Assembly (NCBI GenBank): GCA_032718475.1
Contig: JAUCBJ010001487.1
Location: 1-44,038 of the forward strand
Source: Nemertoderma westbladi
Taxonomy: Eukaryota > Xenacoelomorpha > Nemertodermatida > Nemertodermatidae
Direction of reading: 5' to 3'
DNA length: 44,038 nucleotides
Shown: positions 32,394 through 42,296 of the stretch, one piece after another
Layout of the letters: the number at the start of each line of letters is the position of its first letter
Position numbering within the stretch: the stretch's first letter is position 1
Notes under the pieces: model-generated
Database searches by the model: none
The model's input: the letters and a program-made list of their open reading frames with translations, nothing else
Told to the model about the DNA's origin: nothing
Position numbers and translations under genes: made by a program

Positions 32394-32418
32394 GGTGGGT
32401 CCACCGGGTGGACCCACC
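32394..32418. repeat. Perfect 12-bp hairpin just after exon 7 donor
   Basis: GGTGGGTCCACC, one G, then GGTGGACCCACC: a perfect GC-rich inverted repeat 30 bp downstream of the 5' splice site. Long enough to fold in the pre-mRNA. Confidence 0.9.
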
Positions 32419-33076
32419 CCGGAATGAACAACAAGGGGCTAATGGGAGTGACTTCCCGCCGGGATCCGGTGCGTGGTTTCTACCGAACGGAACATAAAAT
32501 AGAGAGAGAGAGTGAACATCCTTGGCTAATACGAATCATAAAATTGAGAGTTTAACATACTGAAAGCGTGCATGTTAACATAGTTCAACTCGGTTCAACT
32601 ATGTTCAAAGAGATAGTCACACCACAAATAGTGACTTTAGTAAGTGTGATGTGTAACTATAACAACACACCACCACCCCCCTTACTTTCACTATTTCCTT
32701 ATCAAACCAAGAAGAACCAGTAATTGATGCGTTGTAACAATTTGTATATTGTTTTTCTTTTGATTCAGTTTATAGTTGAACATCTCTATAAAATTAATTA
32801 TACACAAACGAGTTGTAACCTGCAGTATCTCAGTCCATCGTTTTTCAATAGTCTGGCATCGTTTTAATGCAAATCAGTTTGGCAATGAAGCAATAATATT
32901 GGAGACGTCTGGAGCATGGCGTGAAACGCACCAAAGCACCATGTTGAAACAACAATAAATAGATTGCAGTAAATAGTCATAACCCAAATGACACATAACA
33001 CGACCTTTATGAAACATTATTGTAAATATATACTGAATATAGCTGAATGAATATTCATTATGTGTTTTGTTCCCAG
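32419..33076 (+). other. Intron 7
   Basis: No gene or known element. A short near-palindrome ACATAGTTCAAC/GTTCAACTATGT lies near 32578-32605. Acceptor GTTCCCAG. Confidence 0.5.
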
Positions 33077-33203
33077 ATACGAACATCTTTCTGCGCCCCC
33101 GGAGAATACCTTCTACACCAAGGGGATGCGTTAACGTCGCTCTACTTCCTATGTAATGGCTCATTAGAGATACTCAGGGAGGGCGTTGTGGTTGCTATTC
33201 TAG
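33077..33203 (+). CDS. Elk: ELK K+ channel exon 8: first half of the CNBHD
   Basis: Reads [20 protein letters not shown] then [22 protein letters not shown], beta strands of the cyclic-nucleotide-binding homology domain. It ends phase 1 (CTA G|GTAAGT). KCNH CNBHDs lack nucleotide binding; nothing here suggests otherwise. The last 23 bases of this exon and the donor are the template of the minisatellite that follows. Confidence 0.96.
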
Positions 33204-35212
33204 GTAAGTTATTATAAGCAGGGTGGGCGTTGTGGTCTATTCTAGGTAAGTTATTATAAGCAGGGTGGGCGTTGTGGTACATAGGTAAGTTATTATAAGC
33301 AGGGTGGGCGTTGTGGTAGCTATTCTAGGTAAGTTATTATAAGCAGGGTGGGCGTTGTGGTACATAGGTAAGTTATTATAAGCAGGGTGGGCGTTGTGGT
33401 TGCTATTCTAGGTAAGTTATTATAAGCAGGGTGGGCGTTGTGGTTGCTATTCTAGGTAAGTTATTATAAGCAGGGTGGGCGTTGTGGTTGCTATTCTAGG
33501 TAAGTTATTATAAGCAGGGTGGGCGTTGTGGTATCTAGGTAAGTTATTATAAGCAGGGTGGGCGTTGTGGTAGCTATTCTAGGTAAGTTATTATAAGCAG
33601 GGTGGGCGTTGTGGTTTCTATTCTAGGTAAGTTATTATAAGCAGGGTGGGCGTTGTGGTAGCTATTCTAGGTAAGTTATTATAAGCAGGGTGGGCGTTGT
33701 GGTAGCTATTCTAGGTAAGTTATTATAAGCAGGGTGGGCGTTGTGGTAGTCTAGGTAAGTTATTATAAGCAGGGTGGGCGTTGTGGTTGCTATTCTAGGT
33801 AAGTTATTATAAGCAGGGTGGGCGTTGTGGTAGCTATTCTAGGTAAGTTATTATAAGCAGGGTGGGCGTTGTGGTAGCTAGGTAAGTTATTATAAGCAGG
33901 GTGGGCGTTGTGGTAGCTATTCTAGGTAAGTTATTATAAGCAGGGTGGGCGTTGTGGTTTCTATTCTAGGTCAGTTATTATAAGCAGGGTGGGCGTTGTG
34001 GTAGCTAGGTAAGTTATTATAAGCAGGGTGGGCGTTGTGGTTGCTATTCTAGGTAAGTTATTATAAGCAGGGTGGGCGTTGTGGTTTCTATTCTAGGTCA
34101 GTTATTATAAGCAGGGTGGGCGTTGTGGTACATAGGTAAGTTATTATAAGCAGGGTGGGCGTTGTGGTATCTAGGTAAGTTATTATAAGCAGGGTGGGCG
34201 TTGTGGTAGCTATTCTAGGTAAGTTATTATAAGCAGGGTGGGCGTTGTGGTAGCTATTCTAGGTAAGTTATTATAAGCAGGGTGGGCGTTGTGGTTCTAT
34301 TCTAGGTAAGTTATTATAAGCAGGGTGGGCGTTGTGGTAGCTAGGTAAGTTATTATAAGCAGGGTGGGCGTTGTGGTTTCTATTCTAGGTCAGTTATTAT
34401 AAGCAGGGTGGGCGTTGTGGTAGCTAGGTAAGTTATTATAAGCAGGGTGGGCGTTGTGGTTGCTATTCTAGGTAAGTTATTATAAGCAGGGTGGGCGTTG
34501 TGGTACTAGGTAGTTATTATAAGCAGGGTGGGCGTTGTGGTTTCTATTCTAGGTCAGTTATTATAAGCAGGGTGGGCGTTGTGGTACATAGGTAAGTTAT
34601 TATAAGCAGGGTGGGCGTTGTGGTTGCTATTCTAGGTAAGTTATTATAAGCAGGGTGGGCGTTGTGGTTTCTATTCTAGGTCAGTTATTATAAGCAGGGT
34701 GGGCGTTGTGGTTGCTATTCTAGGTAAGTTATTATAAGCAGGGTGGGCGTTGTGGTTTCTATTCTAGGTCAGTTATTATAAGCAGGGTGGGCGTTGTGGT
34801 ACTATTCTAGGTAAGTTATTATAAGCAGGGTGGGCGTTGTGGTTGCTATTCTAGGTAAGTTATTATAAGCAGGGTGGGCGTTGTGGTTTCTATTCTAGGT
34901 CAGTTATTATAAGCAGGGTGGGCGTTGTGGTTTCTATTCTAGGTCAGTTATTATAAGCAGGGTGGGCGTTGTGGTTCTATTCTAGGTAAGTTATTATAAG
35001 CAGGGTGGGCGTTGTGGTTTCTATTCTAGGTCAGTTATTATAAGCAGGGTGGGCGTTGTGGTAGCTATTCTAGGTAAGTTATTATAAGCAGGGTGGGCGT
35101 TGTGGTTGCTATTCTAGGTCAGTTATTATAAGCAGGGTGGGCGTTGTGGTACATAGGTAAGTTATTATAAGCAGGGTGGGCGTTGTGGTTTCTATTCTAG
35201 GTCAGTTATTTA
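33180..35212 (+). repeat. Splice-donor minisatellite, 44-bp period, about 46 copies
   Basis: Unit GGTAAGTTATTATAAGCAGG / GTGGGCGTTGTGGTTGCTAT / TCTA, with shorter variants of about 35-43 bp (GTGGTACATA, GTGGTATCTA, GTGGTAGCTA). The 3' part of every full unit equals the last bases of exon 8 (GGGCGTTGTGGTTGCTATTC then TAG) and the 5' part equals the first intron bases (GTAAGTTATTATAAGCAGGG). The array therefore holds dozens of copies of the exon-end/5' splice-site junction, mostly CTAG|GTAAGT and some TAG|GTCAGT. Confidence 0.97.
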
Positions 35213-35545
35213 TCACGCCAATTTAGGAAGAAATACATCGGTGTACACAGAAATACCCATCCAGGTTTCTAATAGTTACGCAATTTAACTGTACAGAACC
35301 TTAACTACAGACCGTGCTGTTAGGCCTATCTTGCTTGTTATTGTTTATGTTTGTTACCTAGGTAATATCAGCTGGTGGTGGGATTATGTTTTACAATACT
35401 TATTTATCCAATACCATTCATTGTATAATTAATTGAACAGGAAATAATTATATGCAATTAATATATAGAATTCATAATTCAACTGTAACTCAGTGTTTTT
35501 TCTGACAAATAAAGTCTTATTAAGCAGATAGAAAACTACACTGAC
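35213..35545 (+). other. Intron 8, unique part
   Basis: No feature supported. Confidence 0.45.
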
Positions 35546-35546
35546 T

Positions 35547-35895
35547 CGGTATCGGACCCATGGGCTAGGTGTCGGACGGGCTAGGTGTCGGACAGGCTAG
35601 GTGTCGGACGGGCTAGGTGTCGGACGGGCTAGGTGTCAGACCTATGGGCCAGATATCGGACCCTTGGGCTAGGTGTCGGACTCATGGGCTAGGTGTCGGA
35701 CCCATGGGCTAGGTGTCGGGCGGGCTATGTGTCGGACGGCTAGGTGTCGGACGGGCTAGGAGACGGACCTATGGGCTAGGTGTCGGACCCTTGGCTAGGT
35801 GTCGGTCCCATGGGCTAGGTATCGGACCCATGGGCTAGGTGTCGGACCCATGGGCTAGGTGTCGGTCCCATGGGCTAGGTGTCGGACCCATAGGT
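35547..35895 (+). repeat. Minisatellite, 16-20-bp unit GGGCTAGGTGTCGGACCCAT
   Basis: Head-to-tail copies of TGGGCTAGGTGTCGGACCCA with shorter forms GGGCTAGGTGTCGGAC; about 18 units of mixed length. Confidence 0.93.
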
Positions 35896-35904
35896 GCCGA
35901 CGAA

Positions 35905-36055
35905 CGTAGAAACAAACAAAGAAACAAGCAAAATGCAAACACACAAACAAGCAAAATGCAAACACAAAAACAAGCAAAATCCAAACACACAAACAAGCAG
36001 ACAAGCAAAATGCAAACACACAAACAAGCAAAATGCAAACACACAAACAATGAAG
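35905..36055 (+). repeat. Minisatellite, ~23-bp unit AAACAAGCAAAATGCAAACACAC
   Basis: About six purine-rich copies directly following the previous array. Open readings on both strands are by-products of the repeat. Confidence 0.9.
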
Positions 36056-36178
36056 AACTAAGTTAGTTTCACGATAATAATAGGAACATAAATAACTACA
36101 GTTGTAGAGGTCCAATCATAATAATACTTATTATCTTAAAATAGTTTAATTTCAATGATTAATTTATGATATCTTTAG

Positions 36179-36399
36179 GGAAGGGCGATTTATTTGGTTG
36201 TGAGTTTGACTACGGGGACACGTCACTGATACGAACTAATGGTGACGTCAGAGCTCTCACCTACTGCGACTTGCAGCTGATCTGCATTCAAGGAATGTTG
36301 GTACTGATGACACTGTATCCCGATTTCCATCAACGGTTTGTTGAGCAGCTAAAGAACGAACTCACTTACAGTCTCAGGGAAACAGAAGATCTTCACGAT
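36179..36399 (+). CDS. Elk: ELK K+ channel exon 9: second half of the CNBHD
   Basis: Continues exon 8 (LG|KGDLFGCEF), then SLIRTNGDVRALTYCDLQLI, LYPDFHQRFVEQLKNELTYS and LRETEDLHD. It ends phase 0 at GAT|GTTAGT. The segment LTYSLRE after helix C is where KCNH channels carry the intrinsic-ligand motif (usually YNL, FNL in ERG); here it reads YSL. An exon end at the next in-frame stop (36432) is the alternative if the intron were retained. Confidence 0.95.
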
Positions 36400-36788
36400 G
36401 TTAGTAATAATGTAGCTTCAGTCCTAGCTTAGTTTTACATGGAAATAAAAATAAACTGTTCAATAAAGATAGCAAAAAAATGTTGAAGAATGCCACGCCA
36501 CAGAACTCTAACATTCAGCTGTGACGCAAATCTCCTCGGTCAGAAAGTCCCTACCATTGTTATAGAGAATATTGCCACATATTTCAAGTACTTTACACAA
36601 ACCATTGATAAGCCAACGTTGGGCAAAGTCAGCCTACTATCTATTAAGTATTTACCGCCAGGCCAGTAAAGTAAAGTAGAATCTCTTTCTATGTATAACA
36701 ATCTGTGCCTTTGGTTTCAACTCTCGCTTTAATCGACAAACTCTCCGTATATTATGTAAATTATCGTTAAAATTCTTATTCCTTTCAG
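36400..36788 (+). other. Intron 9
   Basis: 389 bp with no repeat or gene seen; acceptor CCTTTCAG. Confidence 0.5.
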
Positions 36789-36904
36789 CATCCAAAGAAA
36801 AGGAGAAAGTCAACAGATGACGAATTATCTAAAAACGGCGGCTTTAATATATTACCGGCAATAAGTGAAGACGAAGAGGAAGAATGCGATCACCATAGCA
36901 ACAG
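36789..36904 (+). CDS. Elk: ELK K+ channel exon 10: basic stretch and acidic patch
   Basis: Reads HPKKRRKSTDDELSKNGG then FNILPAISEDEEEECDHHSN. The PKKRRKS stretch is a plausible phosphorylation or localisation site. The LPAISEDEEEE patch is conserved after the CNBHD in ELK channels. Donor CAG|GTAAAA, phase 2. Confidence 0.9.
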
Positions 36905-37015
36905 GTAAAAACTCTCTCATTGCAGGCACTTGGTTTCTCACACTATTAGCTCATAACGGGCCGTTATATTGTCGTTTGTTTTCTCACCATATACGGCGTC
37001 CTGTTTTATCCGTAG

Positions 37016-37323
37016 GTCTAGGACCGGTGCCGGCGACGAGTGTCCGTCTATGGTTCAACCTCCTCGTCTACTGACTGGCAACGGTCCCCAGTCCCAGATC
37101 CGCTGTGTCCCTTCTGTAGCGGACCCCTTACAGGCCGAAGACGGTGGGGGACCTCGGCTTCCGACGCCAGTGAACTCGGATAATATCAGTTGGTTGTCTC
37201 ATACAGTCGGGTTGCGCCGATACTCCGAAGATTCAACCGGTTCCGCACTCTCCTCTCGCTGTAAACCCTCCATGGAAGACCGTCTACGTCACAGCTACAC
37301 CGTACCCAATTCTCTTTCTTCAG
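37016..37323 (+). CDS. Elk: ELK K+ channel exon 11: variable C-terminal tail
   Basis: Completes Arg (AG|G), then SRTGAGDECPSMVQPPRLLT, a Ser/Pro-rich tail with LRRYSEDSTGSALSSRCKPS and HSYTVPNSLSS. Acceptor TATCCGTAG, donor TCAG|GTTCGT, phase 1. No conserved domain. The call rests on phase, splice sites, coding character and position; the donor is weaker than the others. Confidence 0.8.
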
Positions 37324-37446
37324 GTTCGTTGGTATAAATTAAAAATTATATTTTAATTTCACCCGCATAAAACACCGACAATGACGTATCAACGGCTTAG
37401 AAAGGACATTCTACATAGTAAGGTTCGAGGGCAGTAACTGGAGCTT
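37324..37446 (+). other. Start of intron 11
   Basis: No feature seen before the G run. Confidence 0.4.
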
Positions 37447-37907
37447 TAAGGGGGGGTGGGGGGGGGGGGGGGGGGGCGGGTTCGCACCGCCATATTTTGG
37501 AAATTGACAAAAATATTTTTTTATCCTATCATGTGCCGAATTTAATGGTGATTTCAAATCTGCAAGCAGTTTTCTCATATCTTTTCTCAAACTCAAGTTA
37601 TTACCCAAAACGTAAGAGCTAGTCTGATTTTTGACAAGCCTTCGAGCAGCACTATATTTTACAATTGTACTGGGCCCTTTTCATAAAAAAGGCTCTCACG
37701 GTACAGATATGTATAAAATTGCTATAACGTTGTTTTACTAGTTATCGGTTTAGCAAGCATGAAAAATTTCGTTGAATTTCATTCATTTTTGACAAAGTTA
37801 TTGGAACATAGAAAAGTGGTATTATCTAAAATAGCGGGAAGGTTTGAATTGTTCCTTAAACTTTAAATTAAACACACATATCTCAGAATTTATTATTGGT
37901 GTTATGG

Positions 37908-37990
37908 GTGAATGAGTGGTTTCATATTCAGTCAGATTCCTCAGACTTCCAACCCGGAGGTCACCAGTTCGATCCCACCTGGGCGTCATT
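37908..37990 (+). repeat. tRNA-like segment, possible SINE head
   Basis: GGGTGAATGAGTGGTTTCAT resembles a polymerase III A box region and CAGTTCGATCCCACC a B box with T-arm, spaced as in a tRNA with a long variable arm. No acceptor-stem pairing is seen, so it is not a functional tRNA gene; a degenerate tRNA-derived SINE is more likely. Confidence 0.4.
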
Positions 37991-38064
37991 GCCGACTTTG
38001 CAAAAGCTGTGCCCAACAAAAGTTATAATATCTCAGAATGACGCTTTTTCATGAAAGAGGCTAT

Positions 38065-38345
38065 TTCTCCGCAAATTTTAACTGAAATGAGTTGAAATTT
38101 GGTACACTTGTTAAGAATACCCTTCTCCATACCTCTTCTGAACAAATTTGGTTGGAAATGCCCTGGAGCCCTTTTATATCAAAAAGGCCAAAAAAAGGCC
38201 CTTTTGTGGGGCCTTTATGTTCTAAAAAGGCTCCAGAGCATTTGAGGCAAAATTTGTTCAGAAAAATTGTATGCAGGGTTCCTCTGAACTTATATTCCAA
38301 ATTTCGACAAATTTCAACAAATATTGGTAGAGAAATAGCCCTTGG
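38065..38345. repeat. Large imperfect inverted repeat (~280 bp)
   Basis: CTATTTCTCCGCAAATTTTA ... GAGTTGAAATTTGG ... GAACAAATTTGGTTGGAAAT ... CTGGAGCC pairs with GGCTCCAG ... GCATTTGAGGCAAAATTTGTTC ... CCAAATTTCGAC ... AGAGAAATAG. Centre near 38205 with AAGGCC/GGCCTT-rich sequence. MITE or fold-back structure. Open readings on both strands follow from the symmetry. Confidence 0.7.
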
Positions 38346-38548
38346 CACAAAAAGGCACTTTTGGAAATTACGGAGCCATTTTGGGGCCAATTTTAAAAAT
38401 ATTTGGTTTGGTTATTCTTACACAGTCCAGACTATGTTTAGTAGCACAAAAAATATTTTCACACAATTTTAGGGTCCAGAGACACAAAAATGTGAGGTTC
38501 AGTTTGGGGGTTCTACTCTACACCCCCCCCCCCCCCCTCCCCCCCTTA

Positions 38549-39277
38549 GTAATCAGTTTCATTTTGGCATATGACACTTAAAGTTCTTGTTCTCAGCTTA
38601 TATAGACGCCAGGAGCGGAATTATTTACTTTTTTTTCCCACTTATATATCGTAAGTAAGTTGTTGGCTGTAGTTGGAGTTGGATTGAGTGAATCGGTTGA
38701 AGGGGTTCATTGGGAAACTGATGGGAACTAGACGGGGATGAGTCATATTTATATTCACACATCGAAATCCCTTCTAATAAAACCGAATAAAGTTACAAAC
38801 CTTCTCTTGACATTAAATTTTCCTTATAAACAACCCGTACTGCCCACTGACTAACAATAGAAATTTAATTAACAACATAATTAATGTAACACAAGGTCGT
38901 TCGTTACATTGTATATTATGCGTTTACTTAGGTACCGCAGGCATCATCAATACACTATAATTTCATCATTACTTTCATTATTCCACTAACAATGTTTGTG
39001 CAATATAAAGCCACATTAATATCCTTGGCTTGGTGTTGATTTGCGAATAGATTGTTTGGCTAAAAATTAACTAAATAATTGAGTATGGAGTACTGTAGTG
39101 ATTATGGCAATGATGTGTCCGCGTCTGAACTGGTGAATGGTGAATGACTGTCATCTGCTACGCAAGAGTTACAGTCACTATTTAAAGTGACTCCAGTTGA
39201 TCAAATAATTATTATATCCAACCAGAGTACAAGTTGCGTCGGTTCATTAATACATGCAAAATTATTTTTTCCTAAAG
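38549..39277 (+). other. End of intron 11
   Basis: No feature supported. The acceptor for exon 12 is TTTTTTCCTAAAG. Confidence 0.5.
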
Positions 39278-39425
39278 CGGGAAGTCTTCGATCTCAAAGT
39301 CACGATCTTTCCTTGGGATATGCGTTGAGACGAGAAGTTATGGAGACACGTAACAGCGTAGAAAGACTCGACCAGCAAATGTCTTCACTGAGCAAGGATG
39401 TTGCTATGGTCACTAGTGAACTCAG
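39278..39425 (+). CDS. Elk: ELK K+ channel exon 12: C-terminal coiled coil
   Basis: Reads AGSLRSQSHDLSLGYALRRE then VMETRNSVERLDQQMSSLSK and DVAMVTSELR. The SVERLDQQMSSLSKDVAMVT part has a heptad pattern and matches the short coiled-coil motif found late in ELK tails. Phase 1 in, 2 out; donor AG|GTTAGC is non-canonical at +4 to +6. Confidence 0.88.
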
Positions 39426-39634
39426 GTTAGCACATGGCCAGAGCGCGGTGGCCCATAATACAAAACAATGTTTTGCGTTTAGTAAAAAAAAAAAAGAGGA
39501 AAAACGATCAAACTTTGTATTGTTAACCTACGGTTTTCGATTCCATCAAACAATTGCATCTACTTCTTCCACATCATATCTTATAAAATAATGTGGAACA
39601 CCATTACAGTACATACGACATACCCAGTCCTGGT
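39426..39634 (+). other. Start of intron 12
   Basis: Reading continues open from exon 12 to a stop at 39591 through a Lys-rich stretch encoded by an A run (39484-39496). A retained-intron end is possible but exon 13 is the better continuation. Confidence 0.4.
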
Positions 39635-39748
39635 ATTAATAATAATAAATTAATTGTTGTGGGGTGAGTGACGGTGAATTAAGTTTTGTCCTATTACATT
39701 ATACTTAATTCACTCTCAGTCACCCACAACAATTCACTTATTATTAAC
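39635..39748. repeat. 44-bp-arm hairpin (MITE-like)
   Basis: TAATAATAAATTAATTGTTG then TGGGGTGAGTGACGGTGAAT TAAG pairs with CTTAATTCACTCTCAGTCAC then CCACAACAATTCACTTATTA TTA. The spacer is about 20 bp. Confidence 0.85.
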
Positions 39749-40223
39749 TAACAGCCTGGGCCAGCCATACGGGGTTGCAGTGGTTTCTACAACACTGAAA
39801 TAGTTATTTTTTGAGGCATGGTTGCCATTTCTCGCAGCACGGAATATCGTTGTACTTTCCTTTGAGTGATTAGTTGGCCTAAATAGTTTGAAACCTTGGT
39901 ACCGGGCTCGAGCCCCAATAGGGTCAGTTGATATTTTTCGCTATGGAGAGCATTATCATAAATTGTCCTGGTATTGGAATATTGTATCATACTTTATTAT
40001 TACCCCCCACCCCCCTCCCCACTCTATTGTTGCACACGTCATCTTAAAGATAGCATGAGATTCGAGACAGAATGGTTTAGTATCCCTGTTGTAAGCTAGT
40101 TCTTCAGATTTTTGCTTCCATTTTCCCTTTTTAACAACAACTAACAGACACTTATACGTTTTATATTGGTCTCATTGCAGTTTTGCACATTTAAATTTCG
40201 TCCTAAATATTGTATGTTTGTAG
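39749..40223 (+). other. End of intron 12
   Basis: Contains a tRNA-like B-box on the minus strand near 39903-39921 (GGGGCTCGAGCCCGGTACC), possibly a SINE remnant, and a C-rich run near 40003-40022. Acceptor ATGTTTGTAG. Confidence 0.4.
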
Positions 40224-40809
40224 GTTGTTAATGAAATTCTTGCACGACAGTAACATCGGAAGCGCAAGTAGTAATATATCAGAGACGAGATGCCCCAAGT
40301 CGGATAATAACAAGAGTAATAATGTTCCACAGTTAAAAACTCGCAGATCAACCAGTATGGATGTTTCTATATTGTGTTCGGCGGATTCCAGTAACCCAGA
40401 CCCTAAAGAAACACAAGTTAACAGATACCCGGATGACTATCGACTCAAAAAAAGTGAACCCCACGGTATTCGTTCTCAGGGTGGCTCACAGAAACTCGCA
40501 TGCTTCAGCAATACCCCTTTGACTCAATCGAGACTGAGAGACAGACTTGGTCACCACAGTGAACCAGATCACATAGAATGGTGGAATACACAATTTCCGA
40601 CTTCCTTAGACAGACAACACACAGCCCCCCACAAATGTCCTAAACTATATCAGCAACGCAATAGAAGTTACCCATCCCTCCACACCGAGGAGAAAATACC
40701 GCTAACTGACTTTTTTCCTTCTCAAGATATTGGAAGCGACTCTCCACATGATCCTCTAATTGAGTTCCATGAGGAATCGGCGCATTTCTTGGGGGAATTC
40801 AACGCATAG
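40224..40809 (+). CDS. Elk: ELK K+ channel last exon: C-terminus and stop
   Basis: Completes Arg (AG|G), LLMKFLHDSNIGSASSNISE, then ~180 residues of low-complexity polar tail (RSTSMDVSILCSADSSNPDP; DHIEWWNTQFPTSL) ending HFLGEFNA before TAG at 40807. The reading is open over the whole exon, joins exon 12 in phase and brings the visible protein to about 1020 residues, consistent with the family once the missing ~100 N-terminal residues are added. Confidence 0.85.
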
Positions 40810-40983
40810 ATATATTTCTCCACATTGCGATGTTTTTAGTGCCATGAAACAGTCCCGTGTCTTTGTGCAATTGTACACAGTTTGGTAAACTTTTTTCATT
40901 TTTCATGACTAATACTCTTGCGTCGGTAGTAGATTTATATTTTAATCGTAAATATTGTCGCATAATTTAATAGTGATATTTTA

Positions 40984-40989
40984 ATTAAA
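40984..40989 (+). promoter_or_regulatory. Possible poly(A) signal ATTAAA
   Basis: ATTAAA 175 bp after the stop. No AATAAA is seen closer. Weak, because the region is AT-rich. Confidence 0.3.
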
Positions 40990-41560
40990 TATATACGAAA
41001 TTAATTGTATTTTTAGTATTTTAGTTCAATTTTATTCCAAATTATTTGTAAATGTAAAAGTGCAAGTAGAGCCTATATATAATAGTAATTTATCGTTCCA
41101 TATTCTTGTGTGGTCATTTTAATTCGAAAATATATAATTTCAAAATATTCACTTGTCGAAATATATTTATTTATACTCATATTAATAATTAATACTAGAA
41201 TTATATGATTAAAACAATCAAATTAATTTATAGAATAGTATAAAATATATGAAATCGAGGATTTAACAAGGTAAATTTTTTTCTTATCGAATTCCGATGA
41301 GTCGTATCACATGACGTCATTCTCGTTGGGTGGCATGTCCCGGAAGACCCGGAAGTCAGTATTTATTTCATTTAACATTTATTAACCTCAATTGGTGAGG
41401 ATGATTGGGCAACAAGCCAAAGCTCTATGTTAAGCCCGTTCATCCATAACGATAAACTGTATAAATTGCACCGGCACCAAATATATTTTAGAGGCTTATA
41501 GGCGTATACAAAAAGAATAGCATACAACTTAGCATACATATTAACTTATATTTTGAGCAC
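40990..41560 (+). other. Downstream flank of the channel gene
   Basis: Very AT-rich, no gene seen. Confidence 0.45.
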
Positions 41561-41639
41561 CACAGGGTGGTCCTGGTCAAAAAAACCTGTACCCATGTAA
41601 AGTGCTATAAAAACTTTAATTTTAACGAAACACATCTAA

Positions 41640-42080
41640 ATTTTGTAGTCGGACATTTGAATAGTTTTGAACACTAAGTATCAGTCTATAAAGAGCATTT
41701 CACCAAATGTCCGTTTGTCTGTTTGTCCGTTTTAAGTTATCATAAGAACGGCTGGACCGATTTCCAAAATTTGTTGTACAGTATGAGTCACCATATGGGG
41801 CCACTAGTGATAAAAAAGGTTCATTGTTTATTCTCAGTTGCCATAGCAACGGGTTGCTATGACTCTGGGTTTAGACAAAACCTATACGAATAGCTGGTTT
41901 TCAACTGAAAACCAGCCAGATCCGAAGTAAAAAATAAATTGAGTGCTGCCGTGCACATTCTCAACATCATCAATACCGGTGGCCAGTATTGGTTGACAGA
42001 AGGAGATACGCAATGCGTATCCCATTGCGCCTCATAATAGCCTCTCGTCAACAAGTCAACCCCACCGACTAGCGGCACTG
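41640..42080. repeat. Probable dispersed repeat with GTCCGTTTGTCTGTTTGTCC motif
   Basis: GTCCGTTTGTCTGTTTGTCC followed by AAGAACGGCTGGACCGATTT is a combination often seen in dispersed repeats of invertebrate genomes. It also contains GTTGCCATAGCAACGGGTTG CTATG, a small inverted repeat. The 73-codon minus-strand open reading at 41857-42078 has no recognised family. Confidence 0.45.
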
Positions 42081-42267
42081 GCTGTTTCAGCTGACGGGGC
42101 TCTGTCGAAAAACGCGTCCCTGATGCAGTAAGGGCCCTCTTTTGAGGAGCAATATTATTATTGCCGCGGAACTGCTTCTACTCTAGGCCAGACCTAGCCA
42201 GAAGTAGAATCATCACCAACCAGCCAACCATCAACACGAATAGATGAATCCGACACTTGCCCAAACA

Positions 42268-42296
42268 CCCCCCCCCCCCCCCCCCCCCCCCCCCGC
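42268..42296. repeat. C homopolymer run
   Basis: Long run of C next to CGCCCCAATGGG at the left end of the following element. Confidence 0.9.

Larger units (their letters stand above)
37447..38547 (+). mobile_element. 1.1-kb element bounded by a G run and a C run
   Basis: Left boundary is a ~30-base G run followed by CGGGTTCGCACCGCCATATT; right boundary is a ~25-base C run after GGGGGTTCTACTCTACA. The ends have the same G-in/C-out polarity as the MITEs at 15286 and 25698. It contains the tRNA-like segment and the large inverted repeat listed separately. Composite or nested insertion is likely. Confidence 0.5.

Noticed and set aside
35835-36115. Cys/Val/Leu-rich hydrophobic ORF on the minus strand resembling a membrane protein
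   Set aside because: Made by the 23-bp purine-rich repeat and the preceding array; periodic and without unique sequence.
37908-37990. Functional tRNA gene
   Set aside because: B-box-like sequence is present but there is no acceptor stem pairing or convincing anticodon arm; listed only as tRNA-like repeat.
38061-38472. Overlapping ORFs on both strands (109 and 126 codons)
   Set aside because: They lie in the large inverted repeat, so both strands give similar open readings; no family recognised.
39426-39591. Alternative C-terminus reading through exon 12 donor
   Set aside because: The extension is dominated by an A-run Lys stretch and is not ELK-like, while exon 13 joins in phase with a 195-codon open reading.
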